A stretch of DNA of 64,000 bases from Thermostichus sp047462415 (GTDB taxonomy: Bacteria > Cyanobacteriota > Cyanobacteriia > Thermostichales > Thermostichaceae): assembly GCF_047462415.1 (NCBI RefSeq), contig NZ_JANSJE010000009.1:65562-129561 (forward strand), in the 5' to 3' direction. The notes beneath the pieces were generated by a model. The model was not told the DNA's origin and did not search any database. It saw only the letters and a program-made list of their open reading frames with translations. Position numbers and translations under genes: made by a program. This document shows, piece by piece, positions 1 through 8,256 of this stretch (its first letter is position 1; each line of letters opens with the position of its first letter).

Positions 1-193
1 CCATGGAGACTGCCGAGATGAGCATTTGGGATCCCGGTAGCACTTCTTCGAGATCCAGACCCTTGCGCCGATCCCAAACCTGCACCCGGTGCCCTTGGGC
101 TTGGGCCAGCAGAGCCAGTGTGCTTCCCCAGGCTCCCGCCCCCAGAATGGCGATGCTCTGGGGAGAGGTCGGGCGTTGGACTTCTGTCTTCAT
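1..193 (-). CDS. gpsA: glycerol-3-phosphate dehydrogenase [NAD(P)+], 5' part, runs off the window
   Basis: The minus-strand frame starting with ATG at 193 reads MKTEVQRPTSPQSIAILGAG and stays open to the window edge (64 codons visible). The Rossmann dinucleotide motif GAGAWGS at about residues 18-24 and the SAVSM stretch at the visible end fit cyanobacterial GpsA, which reduces dihydroxyacetone phosphate to sn-glycerol 3-phosphate for phospholipid synthesis in the cytoplasm. Only some 30 residues separate the two motifs, shorter than in proteobacterial GpsA but usual for the cyanobacterial form. The rest of the enzyme lies outside the window, so completeness cannot be judged. The divergent hydrolase gene starts 99 bases away. 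Confidence 0.85.
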   Translation of the reverse strand, partial: MKTEVQRPTSPQSIAILGAGAWGSTLALLAQAQGHRVQVWDRRKGLDLEEVLPGSQMLISAVSM

Positions 194-292
194 CGCGCCT
201 CTCCAGCCGTAGCCTCTCTCCTAGGGTGCCTCTGGCTAACCCCTCTAAAAAAGTCTTCACCGTTGGGAGGAAGAGCAAGGGCAAAGGTTAGT

Positions 293-1243
293 ATGGGTGG
301 ATACCAAATCATGGGTTCAGAATCGAGAACAAAGGAGATGACAGAAGCAGGGATCCAACGCCTTCCTGCTGAGGTGGCTGCCAAGATGGGGAGTTGGCGG
401 CACGGCTATGCCCTGACCAATGGCATTCAACTGCACTATGTCACCCAGGGGGAAGGGGAGCTGGCGATCTTGTTACACGGTTTCCCGGAGTTTTGGTACT
501 CCTGGCGCCACCAGATCCCGGTGTTGGCGCAGCGATTTCGCGTGGTGGCCCCTGACCTGCGCGGCTACAACGACTCCGACAAACCGGATCACGGCTACGA
601 CCTGGATACCCTCACCGAGGATGTCCGCGGCCTGTTGCATCACTTTGGGGCCCAGAAGGCGGTGGTCGTGGCCCACGACTGGGGGGGAGCCATTGCCTGG
701 CACTGGGCGCAATTTTTCCCGCACGAGATCCGCAAGCTGGCCGTTCTCAATTCTCCCCACCCAGCCTGCTTTCGGCGGGAGTTCTTGAGCAACTTGGATC
801 AACTGCGGCGCAGCTGGTATCTGTTCTTTTTTCAGTTGCCTTGGCTGCCAGAGTGGGTGCTGCAGTGGGATTTGGGAGATTGGGTGCGGCGCATTTTCCA
901 AGAAACCTCGGTGCGCAAAAGCGCCTTCACCCGCCACGATCTGCAGCTCTACCAAGAGGCCCTCGCCAAACCCAAGGTGCTCACCTCTGCCCTCAACTAC
1001 TACCGCCAGCTTTTTAACCTGCCCACCTTGCAGAACCTGTTTTTGCAGCCCATGCGGCAGATCCTCGCCCCCACCCTGCTCATCTGGGGCGAAGAAGACT
1101 TTGCCCTCAGCCGCGAGCTGACCGAGGGGATGGATCCCTTTTTCCCCAACGGCCTGCGCAAGGAGTACATCCCCGAATGCGGCCACTGGGCACAGCAAGA
1201 GGCGCCGCAAACCGTGAATCGACTGCTGATGGAGTTTCTCTAG
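293..1243 (+). CDS. alpha/beta-fold hydrolase, epoxide hydrolase / haloalkane dehalogenase type
   Basis: A protein of 316 residues with the complete catalytic set of the epoxide hydrolase branch. The oxyanion motif HGFPE is at about 62-66, the nucleophile Asp is in HDWGG (about D129), the acid is in WGEEDF (about D269) and the base is in GHW (about H298). An Asp nucleophile rather than Ser argues for an epoxide hydrolase or dehalogenase and against an esterase; the substrate cannot be read from sequence. A cap domain with a run of aromatics (SWYLFFFQLPWLPEW) lies between strands 6 and 7. The start is uncertain: ATG 293 has AAAGG five bases upstream, while ATG 311, 338 and 389 are in frame, and homology proper begins near residue 35. 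It is a monocistronic gene divergent from gpsA. Confidence 0.8.
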   Translation: MGGYQIMGSESRTKEMTEAGIQRLPAEVAAKMGSWRHGYALTNGIQLHYVTQGEGELAILLHGFPEFWYSWRHQIPVLAQRFRVVAPDLRGYNDSDKPDHGYDLDTLTEDVRGLLHHFGAQKAVVVAHDWGGAIAWHWAQFFPHEIRKLAVLNSPHPACFRREFLSNLDQLRRSWYLFFFQLPWLPEWVLQWDLGDWVRRIFQETSVRKSAFTRHDLQLYQEALAKPKVLTSALNYYRQLFNLPTLQNLFLQPMRQILAPTLLIWGEEDFALSRELTEGMDPFFPNGLRKEYIPECGHWAQQEAPQTVNRLLMEFL

Positions 1244-1277
1244 CCAGCGGGGGAATGGCCGGGCTGGGGATCCGCCC

Positions 1278-1307
1278 TTTACCATCTCCAAGGGTTCACC
1301 CTAGAAT
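1278..1307 (+). promoter_or_regulatory. possible promoter of gcvH
   Basis: TTTACC (1278-1283) and TAGAAT (1302-1307) are separated by 18 bases and lie 30 bases before the gcvH start. The match to the sigma-70 consensus is moderate and there is no experimental support. Confidence 0.3.
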
Positions 1308-1336
1308 AATCCACTGAATTCTACGGGAGAACCGGC

Positions 1337-1726
1337 ATGGCCCTGGAGTATCCATCCCACCTGCGCTACGTGGACACCCACGAGTACATCCATGTCGAGG
1401 ATGATATTGCGGTGATCGGGATCACGGCTTATGCCGTCGATCAGCTTGGGGACATCGTTTTCGTCGGCCTGCCCGAAGAAGGCACCGAGATTGAAAAAGG
1501 CGAGAGCTTTGGCTCGGTCGAGTCGGTCAAGGCGGTCGAAGATCTCTATGCCCCCCTGTCGGGAGAAGTGGTGGCCGTCAATACGGCAGTGGTGGATAGC
1601 CCGGAGAGCATTGCCGACGATCCCTATGGCGATGGCTGGCTGATCAAGGTGCGCATCGCCAACCCCGAAGATCTCGAAGACACCATGAGCGCTGAAGCCT
1701 ACGCCAGCCTGGTAGAGGGATCCTAA
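1337..1726 (+). CDS. gcvH: glycine cleavage system H protein
   Basis: This 129-residue protein is the lipoyl carrier of the glycine cleavage complex. It shuttles the aminomethyl group between the P, T and L proteins, which in cyanobacteria serves photorespiratory glycine. The lipoylation motif is intact, with Lys65 in GSVESVKAVED, and the length is typical. The start ATG is preceded by GGGAGA at a good distance. No gcvP or gcvT is adjacent, as is common in cyanobacteria. The gene faces the diguanylate cyclase gene tail to tail, with 16 bases between the two stops. Confidence 0.95.
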   Translation: MALEYPSHLRYVDTHEYIHVEDDIAVIGITAYAVDQLGDIVFVGLPEEGTEIEKGESFGSVESVKAVEDLYAPLSGEVVAVNTAVVDSPESIADDPYGDGWLIKVRIANPEDLEDTMSAEAYASLVEGS

Positions 1727-1742
1727 ATTGCAACGGCTTGAG

Positions 1743-2648
1743 CTATCGGAAAATCTCTCGGTCGCCGCCCTCAGCCTTAGCCCGGTAGAGAGCCTTGTCG
1801 GCAGCAGCCAGCAGACTTTGCAGGTCGGCTCTTTCTCCCAGCTCCAGCAGAGAGGCGATGCCTACGCTGCAGCTCAGGTGGGTGGTCTCCGCCCCTACCT
1901 GCACCGACAGCAACTGGACGGCCCGCCGCAAGCGCTCTTTTAACCCCAAGATTTGGGGGTTCGGGATCCCGCGTACCAAGAGGGCAAATTCATCGCCCCC
2001 CAGCCGGGCCAGCAGATCCTCGCGACGAACTTGGGCCTGCAATTGTCGTGCCACCCGGATCAAGGTTTGATCCCCAACCCAGTGCCCCCAGCGATCGTTG
2101 ATTTGCTTGAACCCATCCAAGTCCAGATAGAGCACGTGGAGGGGAATGTGATGGCGAAGCGCAAAAGGGATCTCCAGCTCCAGTTGCTCCAGGAAAAAAC
2201 GGCGGTTGTGCAAGCCGGTCAGCGGGTCGTAGAGGGCGGCAGTGGCCATTTGCGAAAAGAACGCTGCTTCTGCCGCGTCGTAGTGGGCAAACTTGAGGGT
2301 GGTGGCCCCCACTTGAATGCGATCTCCATCTTTCAGAAGAATGCGGCTGATGCGTTTGCCGTTGACGTAGGTACCGTTGAGGCTCTCGAGGTCGGTGAGA
2401 ACATACCCCTCGCCTTCTCTCTCCAGCCGACAGTGCCGCCGGGAGACGGCGTGGTCGGATAGCTGAATATCTGCTTGGTGGCTGCGCCCCAAAACTCCCC
2501 CACTTGCCATAGGAAAGGTCATGCCCACATTGGCACCGCTGATCACCGTCAGAAAGGCCGCAGTCGGCTCGGCCTGGGAGCCGCGCTCGTAGGGGGGGAT
2601 CCGAGTGGTTGGTTCCTCTGGCATCGGAAAGAGAGGATCTGGAGGCAT
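1743..2648 (-). CDS. FHA-GGDEF diguanylate cyclase
   Basis: 301 residues, two domains. An FHA phosphothreonine-binding domain covers about 33-120 (GRSH at 54-57, SRRH at 69-72, LNGTYVNG at 90-97). A GGDEF domain follows, with DPLTGLHNRR at 141-150 and an intact GGDEF at 217-221. RRED at 208-211, five residues before GGDEF, matches the RxxD inhibitory (I) site, so the enzyme should make c-di-GMP from two GTP and be product-inhibited. The N-terminal 30 residues are Pro/Glu-rich and probably disordered. There is no membrane segment, so it is a soluble enzyme presumably controlled by docking of a phosphorylated partner to the FHA domain (inference). ATG at 2648 is the likely start. Confidence 0.9.
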   Translation of the reverse strand: MPPDPLFPMPEEPTTRIPPYERGSQAEPTAAFLTVISGANVGMTFPMASGGVLGRSHQADIQLSDHAVSRRHCRLEREGEGYVLTDLESLNGTYVNGKRISRILLKDGDRIQVGATTLKFAHYDAAEAAFFSQMATAALYDPLTGLHNRRFFLEQLELEIPFALRHHIPLHVLYLDLDGFKQINDRWGHWVGDQTLIRVARQLQAQVRREDLLARLGGDEFALLVRGIPNPQILGLKERLRRAVQLLSVQVGAETTHLSCSVGIASLLELGERADLQSLLAAADKALYRAKAEGGDREIFR

Positions 2649-2836
2649 GGCCCGTTGTAACTTGTATAAAAGTTAAGTTAGCAACAACTCCTGTTTATAT
2701 CCGTATTATGCTGGTTGGCCCGCGGGCCTGTTTGTGCCTGGGAGGTACATAAGAGTTGTCTTGCCAGTTCTGATCTGAAGGGTTGCCGAGGCAGCCTAGA
2801 ATGGGGCTGGGATCCTTAATCCAGGAGAAGCGGGGC

Positions 2837-3241
2837 ATGACAAGACCCAATTCTGCCCACCTGTTGACCCCAGATTTTCGCCTCAGCCTGTCGGTGCTGG
2901 CCTTGGCAGTGCCGTTGTTTTGGCTTTCTTTTTGGGCGGGGCTGGGGGTGGGCCTGTTTGGCCTGTTTTTGATGGTGCAGACCTCTTTGATTGGGCTGGC
3001 CTTTACCAGGACGGCGCTGCAGGTCTACAGCGGCCCCAAACGCATCCGCGAGTTCCCCTATAGCGAGTGGCAGGATTGGCAAATTTTCTGGCCGCCGCTG
3101 CCGGTTTTGTTCTTTTTCCGAGAAACCCAGAGCATTCATTTTTTGCCGATGCTGTTTAACCCTGCCGAGCTGAAAATGTGCCTGGAAGAGCGGTTGGGCC
3201 ATCTCCACCCACGACGAAAGTCTCATGGCTCCCGCCAATGA
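2837..3241 (+). CDS. DUF3119 family membrane protein
   Basis: A 134-residue protein of a family found in cyanobacteria and plastids, with no biochemical role known to me. Two hydrophobic segments near the N-terminus (about 15-60) form a membrane hairpin. They are followed by a soluble part with the family-typical stretches FPYSEWQDWQIFWPP and SIHFLP. ATG at 2837 was chosen because AGGAG sits nine bases upstream; the 18 extra codons in front look unrelated. Its stop overlaps the start of pgeF in an ATGA arrangement, so the two are probably co-translated. Confidence 0.75.
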   Translation: MTRPNSAHLLTPDFRLSLSVLALAVPLFWLSFWAGLGVGLFGLFLMVQTSLIGLAFTRTALQVYSGPKRIREFPYSEWQDWQIFWPPLPVLFFFRETQSIHFLPMLFNPAELKMCLEERLGHLHPRRKSHGSRQ

Positions 3242-4074
3242 TTGGCTCTGCCGTGTGGGTTTGGCGGCAGGCAGGGAGATGGCGCTGGCTGGAGTGTCAG
3301 CTTTTGGCAGAGTGGCCTCACGCTTTTGGCTCTCGCCAAGGTCATCCTTATCCCCCGTCCCAGTTGGCCGCTCGGCTGCAATTGCCTCCTGAACGGGCCA
3401 CGTGGGGCCATCAGGTGCACGGCTGCAACTGGATTTGGGCAGATGAGAGCACGGAAACCCTCAGGCAAAAAAGACCCGGTCAAGGGATCTCTACCCATTC
3501 TCAGGCGGATGCAGTCATTGCCCGCCGCCAAGGGGATTCTGCCTGGGTATGCACCGCTGACTGTGTGCCGATTTTGCTGGCCAGTCGAGGATGGGTGGCG
3601 GCCGTTCATGCCGGCTGGAGAGGAACTGCTGGGGGGATTTTGTCCAAGGTGCTGCGGGAGTTTCTCCGGGCGGGGATCCCTGCTGCCGCGATTCGCGTTG
3701 CCATCGGGCCTTCTATTTCGGGGTCGGTCTATCAGGTGTCAGAAGAAGTGGCCGAGCAGGTGCTGAAAAGCCTGCCTCTGGGGCTGGACACCCGCGCCGC
3801 CCTGTTGCCGGATCCTCTGCCCGGCAAAGTTCGTTTGGATCTGCGCTGGGTCAATTGTGCCCAAGCCCAAGCCCAAGGGATCCCCTCTGAACAGATTGCC
3901 GTCAGCCCCCATTGCACCCTCAGCCAACCCCAAGATTTCTTTTCCTACCGCCGCGATGGATCCCTGAAGGATGAGCAGGGCCGTCATTGCGTGCAGTGGT
4001 CGGGCATTGGCCTGCGGTTGTCAGCATGCTCCAGTCGGCTCTGCCCAGAAGACTCGGAACAACAGTGGCTATAA
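3238..4074 (+). CDS. pgeF: YfiH/PgeF (laccase-domain) family protein
   Basis: 278 residues with all family motifs: GHQVHG, ADAVIA, TADCVPILL, AAVHAGWRGTAGGI, IGPSI and FFSYRRDG. The conserved His and Cys residues of the metal site (H in GHQVHG, C in ADCVP, H in VHAGWRG) are present. Members are described as peptidoglycan editing factors that remove misincorporated L-Ser precursors, and as purine nucleoside-processing enzymes; older annotations say polyphenol oxidase. The start is the ATG overlapping the DUF3119 stop (ATGA at 3238-3241). The C-terminal 15 residues (SACSSRLCPEDSEQQWL) are not family-conserved. Confidence 0.85.
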   Translation: MIGSAVWVWRQAGRWRWLECQLLAEWPHAFGSRQGHPYPPSQLAARLQLPPERATWGHQVHGCNWIWADESTETLRQKRPGQGISTHSQADAVIARRQGDSAWVCTADCVPILLASRGWVAAVHAGWRGTAGGILSKVLREFLRAGIPAAAIRVAIGPSISGSVYQVSEEVAEQVLKSLPLGLDTRAALLPDPLPGKVRLDLRWVNCAQAQAQGIPSEQIAVSPHCTLSQPQDFFSYRRDGSLKDEQGRHCVQWSGIGLRLSACSSRLCPEDSEQQWL

Positions 4075-4124
4075 TTGCGCTCAAGACAGAGCCCTATAGC
4101 CTCTTACTAACCGGCGAGGATCCC

Positions 4125-4466
4125 ATGTTTCGTAGTGCCGCCCTTTGCGGATTGTCTGGGATGGTCTTGGCTCTCACGCTCGTTTCGACTCAAGGGGCAA
4201 GAGCCCAAACCTCTCTGACCGGCATCAACCGTGACAGCGTACTGCAGCTGAACCTTGGGTCGGGACGCAGCCGCCCTCGGGCCCCTGTGAGCGGTTCAGG
4301 TTCTGAGGAAGGCCGGGATCCCGCTGCTCCCTCGCCGCAGATGTGGGCTGAATGGCATATTCGCGCCAATGTCTGTACCGGCAACCTATCTACAGAAGAG
4401 TTGGCGGAGCTGTTTCCATTGGTCAACCAAGCTCTGGTGGATGCCGTCTGCCAGGGAGGAAGTTAA
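4125..4466 (+). CDS. small secreted protein, unknown
   Basis: 113 residues, not recognised. The first 28 residues form a Sec-type signal peptide (MFRSAALCGLSGMVLALTLV, cleavage likely after ARA). The mature part is low-complexity and Ser/Gly/Pro-rich, then ends in a short conserved-looking block (MWAEWHIRANVCTGN) with two cysteines, one in VCTGN and one in AVCQGG. It probably acts in the periplasm or thylakoid lumen. It lies 50 bases after pgeF on the same strand. Confidence 0.55.
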   Translation: MFRSAALCGLSGMVLALTLVSTQGARAQTSLTGINRDSVLQLNLGSGRSRPRAPVSGSGSEEGRDPAAPSPQMWAEWHIRANVCTGNLSTEELAELFPLVNQALVDAVCQGGS

Positions 4467-4530
4467 GAGGAAGTTAAAGATCGCCCAGGTTGGCAGTAAG
4501 GTAAAGAAGGAGCCTCTAGGTCGCTGCTGC

Positions 4531-4971
4531 ATGGATTTTGAGAAGCTATTGGAGGAATGGGTGGCAGCCTTCACCCAAGCGGCGGAAGAAAGCCTCGCCG
4601 CTTTGGAAACAGCCCTGACAGAACTGACGGAACACCTGGCCGTGCCTCTCCAAGAAACCCTGCGGCAGTGGGAAGCGCTCTGGAATCTGGAGGAGGAACT
4701 GGAGCCAGAACCTTGCGAGGAAACCTTCAACCCTTCTGTGGGCGAATCTTTCAGCAGCAGCCGTTTCTTCGTCAGCCCGATAGGATTTGGTGGCCTGGTT
4801 GTTTATACCTACGTGGCTTCGCCGCCCGACTCCATCGGGGATCCCACCTGTCGCTACAATGCCCATTCTCCAGAGTTGCGCTGTGCCGTCAATCCGCACG
4901 GCCCCTGTGAAGGTTGCCCCCACTACGAGCCCCGGAACGTGAGCCCTGGAATGAGTCGCGATGAAGGGTGA
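4531..4971 (+). CDS. DUF6464-like cyanobacterial protein
   Basis: 146 residues. The N-terminal 75 residues are acidic and helical (coiled-coil-like, LEEWVAAFTQAAEESLAALE). The C-terminal third carries a Cys-rich block, PTCRYNAHSPELRCAVNPHG followed by PCEGCPHYE, which fits the cyanobacterial DUF6464 pattern; the four Cys could hold a metal or iron-sulfur centre (inference). The gene overlaps pyrF by 11 bases. ATG 4531 was preferred over upstream in-frame starts because the helical domain begins there, though no strong Shine-Dalgarno is visible. Confidence 0.6.
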   Translation: MDFEKLLEEWVAAFTQAAEESLAALETALTELTEHLAVPLQETLRQWEALWNLEEELEPEPCEETFNPSVGESFSSSRFFVSPIGFGGLVVYTYVASPPDSIGDPTCRYNAHSPELRCAVNPHGPCEGCPHYEPRNVSPGMSRDEG

Positions 4972-5665
4972 CCGCCTGATTGTTGCCCTGGATACCTCTT
5001 CTTGGGAGCAGGCTGTGGGGTGGGTGGACGCTTTGCCGCAGGTGCTGTGGTGGAAGGTGGGCCTGGAGTTGTTCTCTGCTACGGGTTCCTCTATCCTCCA
5101 GGCTCTCAAGGAAAGGGGCAAGCGCATTTTTCTGGATTTGAAGCTGCACGACATTCCCCACACGGTGGGACGGGCTACGGAGGTGGCCGTCGGCTATGGG
5201 GTGGATCTGCTCACCGTCCATGCTTGCGGTGGCAGTGCTATGTTGCGGGCAGCCGTGGCCGCCGCCCAGGGCAGTTCCTGTCGGCTGTTGGCAGTGACCC
5301 TCTTAACCAGCCTCGGCCCCGACCAGGTGCGGCAGGAGCTGGGCATTGAACGGGATCCTGGCGACTACGTTTTACAATTGGCCCGACTGGCCCTGGATCA
5401 AGGTGTGAAGGGGCTGGTCTGCTCCCCGCAGGAAGTGGGGCGGCTGCGCCAGGCTTTGGGGCCGGAGGTTCTGCTGGTTACTCCAGGGATCCGTCTGAGC
5501 GACGCCATGGGGGATGGTGGGGATGATCAACAGCGCATCTGCACGCCCGACCAAGCTCTGCGGGCAGGAGCCGACTACCTGGTGGTGGGTCGCCCCATCA
5601 TTGCTGCTCCGGATCCGGTGGCGGCCTTGCGGCGCTTCCAAGCCTTGTGGGATGCTTCTGGGTGA
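4961..5665 (+). CDS. pyrF: orotidine 5'-phosphate decarboxylase
   Basis: The last step of de novo UMP synthesis, OMP to UMP plus CO2. The 234-residue TIM barrel has the catalytic DxKxxD array as D59, K61, D64 in FLDLKLHDIPHTV. The N-terminal VALD, the phosphate loop PGIRL near 187 and VVGRPI near 216 are also present. Length matches the bacterial group 1 enzymes. It overlaps the preceding DUF6464-like gene by 11 bases and the following gene starts inside its last five codons, so this is a tight transcriptional unit. Confidence 0.95.
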   Translation: MKGDRLIVALDTSSWEQAVGWVDALPQVLWWKVGLELFSATGSSILQALKERGKRIFLDLKLHDIPHTVGRATEVAVGYGVDLLTVHACGGSAMLRAAVAAAQGSSCRLLAVTLLTSLGPDQVRQELGIERDPGDYVLQLARLALDQGVKGLVCSPQEVGRLRQALGPEVLLVTPGIRLSDAMGDGGDDQQRICTPDQALRAGADYLVVGRPIIAAPDPVAALRRFQALWDASG

Positions 5666-6311
5666 GAAGGTTGAGGGATTCGCCCGCTGTTGGCTAAGTG
5701 GTGCTGTGAGGCAACGACGCCATAGGCCACCTGTCCAGTCTGCTAACGCGAACGGCAGGGGGTGTTGGCTGGGAGTGGGTTTATCGGTGGCTTTGGGCCT
5801 GTGCAGCCTTCCTGCCGCCCCGGCCAGCGGAGAAGCCTGTCTGGCTGCTCCTCAGGTTTGGGCTGAGGCTCTAACGGAGCAGTTGCCTCTGTTCCTCAAT
5901 CTGGCCTTGAGCCGCTCCCGCTCTGAGTTTCAGGTTGTGCTTGTGGGGAAGCCGGAGGTTGAAATGCTCCCTCCTCAGGAGCTGGCTCAGGTTTTCTCGG
6001 ACACCACAACAGCTGCAGAGGCTTTTCGACTGTATTTCACCACGTTGGAGCGCCGCTTGGTCTTGCCCCAACACCCCCAGGACAACCCCTTGGCCGGTCG
6101 GCGCAGCGAAACCCTGCAACTGGCCTACGAGGCCTATGTGCTGCGGGCTAGGTCTGGGGATCCCTGGCAGTTGGTGCGTCTGCAGGTAACCGGAGCGGGG
6201 ATCCCGATTCGCGATGTAACCGAGGGGCTCACCGCTCAGGCCATCCGTCGCTGGCAGCAGTCGGGTTGCCCCTTGACGGGCGATCTAGAGTTGACTAGAC
6301 CTTCTCTGTAG
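5652..6311 (+). CDS. secreted protein, unknown
   Basis: 219 residues from the ATG overlapping the pyrF end; a later start near 5760 would also work and would put the hydrophobic signal segment (WLGVGLSVALGLCSLPAAPA) close to the N-terminus. The mature part begins after ASGEA and is a mixed alpha/beta soluble domain with no motif I recognise (EVEMLPPQELAQVF, FTTLERRLVLP, AYVLRARSG). Codon use resembles its neighbours. It is probably a periplasmic or lumenal cyanobacterial protein. Confidence 0.5.
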   Translation: MLLGEKVEGFARCWLSGAVRQRRHRPPVQSANANGRGCWLGVGLSVALGLCSLPAAPASGEACLAAPQVWAEALTEQLPLFLNLALSRSRSEFQVVLVGKPEVEMLPPQELAQVFSDTTTAAEAFRLYFTTLERRLVLPQHPQDNPLAGRRSETLQLAYEAYVLRARSGDPWQLVRLQVTGAGIPIRDVTEGLTAQAIRRWQQSGCPLTGDLELTRPSL

Positions 6312-6426
6312 GCGGGGAGTTTTGCAAGGCACACAAGGACACTTTCTCCTCCCAGAGGGAGAGGCATTGGATGTTCTGCTGCTGGTCGAATGACCATTCC
6401 GTTCAGGAACACAATAGGGCATACCT

Positions 6427-7515
6427 ATGAAGTTTCCCCCCGCCAAACCTCGCCAGGGCAAACGGCTGCCCCGCGGCTCATTTTCCCGACTGCGGTCGTC
6501 CAACACGGACAAACATCGCCGCCGACGTCTGGTCGGTTTTGGTTGCATAGGCCACTGGCTGCTTTGGGGCGGGATGGGCCTGCTCTTGGGACAGCGGCTC
6601 CGCTCCTGGGGGCAACCGTCTCCGCTGCAGTGGTGGCGCGTTGTGCCCGTGAGCGGCTCTGAGGGATCCTTGCCATCCGGTCAGCCGGAACTGCCCCTCT
6701 ACCACTGGTTTGCGGATGGCCTAGTGCCCTGGCTGGCTCAGGGAACGGGGATCCCGGCTGGAGAGCTGTTGCGGATCTTCTCGGTCATGGCTTGTTTGGC
6801 CATCCTGCTGTTGTGCTGGAGCTGGGGCAACTTCTGGAGTGCCGGGCTGTGGGGACTCAGCCCCTGGGTGCTGACCCAAGGGTTGGAGCCGGGCAGCGAG
6901 ATTTTGAGCACCTGGGTGTGGCTGTGCAGTTGCGGCGTTGGGCCGGGATCTGCCTTGCGCCGGTGGGGTCTGGCCCTAGCTTGTGCCCTGTCCTATAAGA
7001 TTTGGCCCTTGGCTTTGCTCTGGGCGGGGCTGTGGACGAGCCAGCAGTGGTCGCGGCAGCCGCTGCGTTCGCGAGGGGCACTTTGGCTGCTTTTGCTGCT
7101 GCTGGTGATGGCCCTTTCTTGGCTGGGACGGGTCGATCTACCGGCTGATCCTTCTGCAAGGGTTGCCTATCGCCTCAGCTCCCAAGGTGGCTTGGCCGTT
7201 TTGGCGACTTTGATGCTGCCCTTGGGGTTGAGCTTGGTGCGGTTGGGCTGGCCCTGGGCGGAACGGCAACAAGCCTTGCTCAGCTTGGCCGGCCTGGGCC
7301 ATGTCCTCTGGATGGGGATGCTGGCGACGTGGTTTTGGGATCCCCAAGTGAACAGCCTGCAGCAAAGTGCTCGCTGGGGATTGGTGGGGCTCCCCTTCCT
7401 GTGCCTGAGCGCCGGCGGCGTCTTGGCGGAGATCCCCTACCGGGGCTGGCGGCGGGTTTTGGGATCCCTGCTGCTGGGCAGTTCTTTCTTGTTATCGTGG
7501 CAATCATTGGCCTAG
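6427..7515 (+). CDS. polytopic membrane protein, unknown
   Basis: 362 residues. A basic N-terminal 40 residues (KFPPAKPRQGKRLPRGS...HRRRR) is followed by about eight hydrophobic segments, so positive-inside topology puts the N-terminus in the cytoplasm. The pattern of short loops and Trp-rich helices resembles GT-C/GT87-like mannosyltransferase membrane domains, and a PLYHWFADG loop follows the first helix. No diagnostic catalytic motif is seen, so the function stays open. ATG 6427 is the first start; 115 bases separate it from the preceding secreted-protein gene. Confidence 0.55.
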   Translation: MKFPPAKPRQGKRLPRGSFSRLRSSNTDKHRRRRLVGFGCIGHWLLWGGMGLLLGQRLRSWGQPSPLQWWRVVPVSGSEGSLPSGQPELPLYHWFADGLVPWLAQGTGIPAGELLRIFSVMACLAILLLCWSWGNFWSAGLWGLSPWVLTQGLEPGSEILSTWVWLCSCGVGPGSALRRWGLALACALSYKIWPLALLWAGLWTSQQWSRQPLRSRGALWLLLLLLVMALSWLGRVDLPADPSARVAYRLSSQGGLAVLATLMLPLGLSLVRLGWPWAERQQALLSLAGLGHVLWMGMLATWFWDPQVNSLQQSARWGLVGLPFLCLSAGGVLAEIPYRGWRRVLGSLLLGSSFLLSWQSLA

Positions 7516-7549
7516 GCTAGTCTGCATTTTTCTTTTTGTCTTGCCTGCT

Positions 7550-8020
7550 ATGACCCAGACCTCATCATCGCTACGCGACGCTTTTGCGAACGCAGCAGCT
7601 CAGCCTCTGTTGCAGACCCTGTTTGCCCAACGGGCGCAGGCTTTGATCCCCCCGCCTTTTGGCGCGGAGATCTAGGGGCGGTGCCGGTGGTGAGCAGTTC
7701 TGCCTTTGGACTCGCGTTTGTTTCCCAAGACCGACTTGGCACGGGCCACGGCGGAGGTGTTGGCAGAGGATGGGGACAATGCCCTCAATTATGGCGGCAC
7801 GTTTGCCGGGTTGATTGAGGTGGTGCTGCAGTTGATGCCGGCTAGAGGGGTGGAGGCCCAACTGGAAAACCTGCTGATCGGCCATCGCTCTGGGCAGATC
7901 CTCGGCCTCTTGCCCCAGGTCTTTGTGGAGCCGGGGGATGTGGTGATCGTGGAGGGGCCCACCTTCATGGGGGCGGTCAGCCGTTTTGCGGCGTTTCGCG
8001 CTGGCGGGACGGAGTCCTTT
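7550..8020 (+). pseudogene. PLP-dependent aminotransferase (class I/II), broken remnant
   Basis: The N-terminal piece from ATG 7550 reads MTQTSSSLRDAFANAAAQPL then LFAQRAQALIPPPFGAEI and hits TAG at about 7672. From about 7706 another frame continues with LFPKTDLARATAEVLAEDGD, ALNYGG, GQILGLLPQVFVEPGDVVIV and EGPTFMGAVSRFAAFRAGG. These match the substrate-binding half of 2-aminoadipate/valine-pyruvate type aminotransferases. The PLP lysine domain and the whole C-terminal half are missing: similarity stops at about 8010, where an IS-derived sequence begins. At least one stop, one frameshift with deletion, and a 3' truncation make it non-functional. Confidence 0.8.
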
Positions 8021-8155
8021 GTGATTGCGCTTTTGGGGGCCGCTGTAAACCGACCTAGGGGTTCGTGGTTGGCTTGCCAACTGCAGGGCTACCATTCGCG
8101 TCAGCGGCGCGGAGCGCTAAAACCTCACCCGCCTATGCGGTGGGGTAGTTTATGA
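8021..8155 (+). mobile_element. 3' remnant of an IS200/IS605-type tnpB element
   Basis: From 8021 the frame encodes VIALLGAAVNRPRGSWLACQ followed by LQGY. This is nearly identical to the last residues of the TnpB at 62962-64000 (VIALLGVAVNRPRGPWLACQ, LQGY). After that come a GC-rich inverted repeat (CCGCCTATGCGG-like, 8128-8140) and the end motif GGTAGTTTA, as at the right end of the intact copy. Only about 45 bp of coding 3' end plus the right end survive. It directly abuts the broken aminotransferase. Confidence 0.75.
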
Positions 8156-8256
8156 GGCTACACCTATCAAGGCATAGCTCTCCCCGATCCGGAGAAAAAT
8201 CTCAGAGCCGAGGGGGCTTGATGCTCACCGCAACAGCTCCCTGGCCGTTTGTCCTT

